7,390 nt of DNA from Clostridium sp. CAG:1013 (GTDB lineage Bacteria; Bacillota; Clostridia; Oscillospirales; Acutalibacteraceae). Position numbers and translations under genes: made by a program. Positions 4,991 to 7,390 of the stretch are shown here, one piece after another; the stretch's first letter is position 1, and each line of letters opens with the position of its first letter. The notes below the pieces were generated by a model, which saw only the letters and a program-made list of their open reading frames with translations, was not told the DNA's origin and ran no database searches. Location: the NCBI GenBank assembly GCA_000432995.1, contig HF972588.1, positions 1 through 7,390 on the forward strand. Reading direction: 5' to 3'.

Positions 4991-5018
4991 CGTTTTGATC
5001 ACCGCAAAACCGCAAAAC
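4991..5018 (+). repeat. CCGCAAAA tandem repeat with inverted GTTTTG, upstream of the first integrase
   Basis: CCGCAAAA is present twice in tandem (5002-5009 and 5010-5017). GTTTTG at 4992-4997 is the inverse of CAAAAC at 5005-5010 and 5013-5018. The cluster lies 34-60 bases before the integrase start and could be an arm-type recombinase or regulator site; this is inference. Confidence 0.4.
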
Positions 5019-5051
5019 ATCCCGCTAAAGATTGAAGAAAGGAGAACCTAT

Positions 5052-6212
5052 TTGGCAAGCATCAAGAAACTATCAGACCGAAAATTCAAGATCACCATTA
5101 GCAACGGCTACCGTCCTAATGGGAAGAAAATCTGCAAAGCCAAGACCATCACCGTGCCGGATTCTGTGAAGCCCCGGGGCATCCCTCAGTACGTTGCCCA
5201 CGAAGCCGAAGAGCTGGAACGCCGGGTGAAGTCCGGTTACTCCGAGGACCGGGACACCACCTTTGAAACATACGCCACCCGATGGCTGGACCGTCAGGTG
5301 AAATACGCTCCCGGCACCCTGGCAAGTTACCGGCGGATGCTGGAGGTGGTCTACCCCTACATCGGCTCTATCAAGCTGGGAGAGCTGCGACCCATGGCCC
5401 TGGAAAACATGATGATAGAGTTACGAAAGAGAACCAGCCACGGCAAGCCCATCCAGGAGGCCACCGTGCAAAAGTACCTGACCGTGGTGTCCGCTGTACT
5501 CAGCGACGCCAAACGCAACGAGATTATTTCTAAGAACCCCGCCCGGATGATTGACCTGCCGGAAACAAAACGCCGCCAGCAGTTCATCCCCACGGACGAG
5601 CAGGCACAGGACTTGATTCTGGCTCTGCTGGATGAACCTTACCACTACAAGCTGTTCTATGTGCTGGCCATGTACACTGGCTGCCGCCGGGGTGAGTTGT
5701 GCGCCCTGCGGTGGAATGACTTTGTGATCGTGGAGAAGTACCGCTCTGTGCTCACGGTTTCCCGTTCTCGCACTGTGGTGGCTGGACAGGGTGTGGTGGA
5801 AGGACCTACCAAGAATGGCCGCTCTCGTACCATCGCTCTGTCCGAGGACATGACCTCCTTGGTGCAGGGGTTTTGCTATTATCAACGGGAGATAGCGATG
5901 GAAAACGGACGGGAATTGAGCCCTTACCTGTTCGTCAACGAGAAGGGCCAGCCCATCCATCCGGATACGTTCACAAAACATTTGCGCCTGATCTTTGAGG
6001 AGAACGGCTTCCCGGACACCTTCCATCTCCACACCCTGCGGCACTATTTCGTTTCCGCTATGCTCCACGAGGGGGTGGACAAGCAGACCGTGGCTGAGAT
6101 GGCGGGCCATGGGGACACCTCTTTCCTGGAGCGCACTTACTGCCATCCTCAGATGGCCTTAAAGGAACAGGCGGCGGAAAAGATGGATCAACTGCTCCTC
6201 CACAGCCCGTAA
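5052..6212 (+). CDS. Tyrosine recombinase/integrase (Tn916-Int-like), first of a tandem pair
   Basis: This 386-residue site-specific recombinase breaks and rejoins DNA through a covalent phosphotyrosine. The chosen start is TTG at 5052, because AAAGGAG (5038-5044) lies exactly seven bases ahead; the longer frame from 4941 would have to read through a perfect hairpin. The N-terminus MASIKKLSDRKFKITIS resembles arm-type DNA-binding domains. A SAM-like core-binding domain covers about residues 70-130 (TFETYATRWLDRQVKYAPGTLASY). The catalytic domain is complete: R212 in YTGCRRGEL, K254 in GPTKNGRSR, H327 and R330 in HTLRH, H353 in MAGHGDTS, and nucleophile Y363 in ERTYCH. It should therefore be active. 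Its position after the RHH gene fits an integration/excision module. It is the first of two tandem but clearly different integrases, so the two may act together or belong to nested elements. Confidence 0.93.
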   Translation: MASIKKLSDRKFKITISNGYRPNGKKICKAKTITVPDSVKPRGIPQYVAHEAEELERRVKSGYSEDRDTTFETYATRWLDRQVKYAPGTLASYRRMLEVVYPYIGSIKLGELRPMALENMMIELRKRTSHGKPIQEATVQKYLTVVSAVLSDAKRNEIISKNPARMIDLPETKRRQQFIPTDEQAQDLILALLDEPYHYKLFYVLAMYTGCRRGELCALRWNDFVIVEKYRSVLTVSRSRTVVAGQGVVEGPTKNGRSRTIALSEDMTSLVQGFCYYQREIAMENGRELSPYLFVNEKGQPIHPDTFTKHLRLIFEENGFPDTFHLHTLRHYFVSAMLHEGVDKQTVAEMAGHGDTSFLERTYCHPQMALKEQAAEKMDQLLLHSP

Positions 6213-6364
6213 TTCAGGTACCTTGCTGGAGGTTGCGGGCAGGCTTACCTGCCTCTCTTGTCCAAAGGGTAGAACGTGAGAAAAGCGCTGGACTTTCCAG
6301 CCCACGTGGAGTAGTGTGTGGTTGCCTCCACAGGGCAAATCACAACAGGAAAGAGGTTTTTTCT
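6213..6364 (+). other. Intergenic spacer between the two integrases, rich in palindromes
   Basis: The 152-base gap holds GGCAGG-CTTA-CCTGCC (6238-6253), GCTGGA-CTT-TCCAGC (6287-6301), the 8-bp palindrome CCACGTGG (6302-6309), the inverted pair GTGGAG (6306-6311) and CTCCAC (6326-6331), and TTGCC/GGCAA (6322-6326 and 6334-6338). No T-run makes any of them a clear terminator. They could be recombinase core or arm sites, or mRNA structures that separate expression of the two integrases. Confidence 0.5.
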
Positions 6365-7390
6365 ATGGCAAGCATCCGCAAACGGGGAAACAGCTACCTG
6401 CTGGTGGTGTCCATGGGTTACGACCCGGAAGGACGTCGCCGCAAGCCCCAGCAAAAGACCGTCCACCCGCCAGAGGGGTTAACACCCAAGGCCAAGGAAA
6501 AATGGCTGGAGGAAGAAGCTGCCCTCTTTGAGCGGCAGTGCAAAAACCAACCCTTAACCGTGGACAAGTCCATCACCCTGGCGGAGTACACCGCCTACTG
6601 GCTGGGACATATCGCCCCCGGCAAGCTGGCGAAATCTACATTGGCTCGGGACAAGCAGGACATTGACCGGTTCCTGCCGACCCTGGGCAGTTACAAACTT
6701 ACCGACCTAAAACCCGAACACTTCCGCAATCTTTACGCGACCTTGCGGAAGCAAAAGAACTCTGTGACGGGAAAACCGCTCTCCGAGAGCACTGTGGAAG
6801 GAGTCCACGCTTGTCTGTGTGGAATCCTCAGCGATGCCATGGAGGGCGGTTTTTTATCGCAGAATCCGGCCTGGCGCACCTACAAATACAGCGGCAAGAA
6901 GAAAAAGCAGCGCCACGTGGCCGACGAAGAAACCACACGGAAACTCATTGCCGCGCTGGAGGAAGAGAGTATCAAGTACGAAACTTATTTCAAACTCATC
7001 ATCGCCACGGGGATGCGCCGGGGCGAGTGCTGTGGCCTGAAATGGAAGGACGTAGACTTTTCTGAGAAGTCCATCCACATCTGCCGCAACGTGGTGAAGG
7101 TCACGGGAGAGGACATCATTGTAAAAGAGCCCAAGACCGCTGCCGGGGACCGGTACGTGTACTTCTCCCTGGAGATGGCCAGTCTCTTGAAAGAGTACCG
7201 CTCCTTCTGCCAAGGGGAGCTGGAACTCCACGAGGGTAGAGAGCTGACCACAGAGGACTACATCTTCCGCCGTCACGGAGCCGACCTGCCCATGACCCCC
7301 AGCACCTTCACCTGGCGGTTTAAATTGATCTTGAAGAAGCATGGCCTGCCCTTGGACCTGAACGTTCACAGCCTGCGGCATACGGCGGCC
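6365..7390 (+). CDS. Second tyrosine recombinase/integrase, 3' end cut by the window edge
   Basis: The frame is open from the ATG at 6365 to the last base (342 codons, no stop), so the gene continues beyond the window. AAGAGG (6351-6356) lies eight bases before the ATG. The N-terminus MASIRKRGNSYLLVVSMGYDPEGRRRK is an arm-type DNA-binding start typical of Tn916-family integrases. A core-binding domain covers about 68-165 (SITLAEYTAYWLGHIAPGKLAKSTL, split here as the leading part of the domain). Catalytic residues seen are R218 in ATGMRRGEC, K257 in EPKTAAGDR, and H335 and R338 in HSLRH. The second histidine and the tyrosine would lie past the edge. It begins with the same MASI(K/R)K as the first integrase but the sequences diverge soon after, so this is not a recent duplication. 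Roughly 50-80 further residues are expected from family length. Confidence 0.92.
   Translation, partial: MASIRKRGNSYLLVVSMGYDPEGRRRKPQQKTVHPPEGLTPKAKEKWLEEEAALFERQCKNQPLTVDKSITLAEYTAYWLGHIAPGKLAKSTLARDKQDIDRFLPTLGSYKLTDLKPEHFRNLYATLRKQKNSVTGKPLSESTVEGVHACLCGILSDAMEGGFLSQNPAWRTYKYSGKKKKQRHVADEETTRKLIAALEEESIKYETYFKLIIATGMRRGECCGLKWKDVDFSEKSIHICRNVVKVTGEDIIVKEPKTAAGDRYVYFSLEMASLLKEYRSFCQGELELHEGRELTTEDYIFRRHGADLPMTPSTFTWRFKLILKKHGLPLDLNVHSLRHTAA

Noticed and set aside
4941..5051. Extended N-terminus of the first integrase from GTG 4941
   Set aside because: The GTG lies inside a perfect 11-bp hairpin, whereas TTG 5052 has AAAGGAG at seven bases and begins with the same MASI(K/R)K as the second integrase.
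5052..7390. Classic recombinase-in-trio (RIT) element
   Set aside because: Only two recombinases are visible and they are 152 bases apart rather than overlapping; a third would have to lie outside the window.

Overview
The window looks like part of an integrated mobile element from a low-to-mid GC Gram-positive bacterium, most likely a gut Clostridia species (Oscillospiraceae or Lachnospiraceae type). This rests on strong AAAGGAG-type ribosome binding sites, TTG and GTG starts, Tn916-family tyrosine recombinases, and a RepA-like ATPase followed by a small ribbon-helix-helix protein. The taxonomic call is an inference from gene style only.

Left part (about 97-2020, minus strand): a two-gene operon. 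The first gene encodes an ABC/SMC-like AAA ATPase of the RloA type (COG1106), the second an RloB-family protein with TOPRIM-like acidic motifs. Their stop and start codons are one base apart. The pairing resembles ATPase plus TOPRIM anti-phage systems (PARIS, Gabija and OLD relatives), so this is a probable defence cargo. A short AT-rich region with a perfect 10-bp palindrome and a candidate promoter lies in front of it.

Centre-left (about 2100-2850): a long region with no convincing gene. It is full of signals: a cluster of TTGCCAACT repeats, two strong plus-strand terminators, a pair of mutually exclusive hairpins, a candidate promoter whose start point falls in a third strong hairpin, and a 16-bp direct repeat of that hairpin's left arm just before the next gene. 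It looks like small-RNA and/or replication-control DNA.

Centre (2855-4926, plus strand): a RepA-like hexameric helicase-type ATPase, then about 650 bp of noncoding GC-rich DNA dense in inverted and direct repeats (candidate replication origin or oriT), then a ribbon-helix-helix DNA-binding protein preceded by four GGGGTC repeats.

Right part (5052-7390, plus strand): two tandem but divergent tyrosine recombinases. The first is complete with all catalytic residues. The second runs off the window edge just after its HxLRH motif. Together the plus-strand genes form a replication/integration module carrying the minus-strand RloAB pair as cargo. No relaxase, initiator protein or element boundary is visible.
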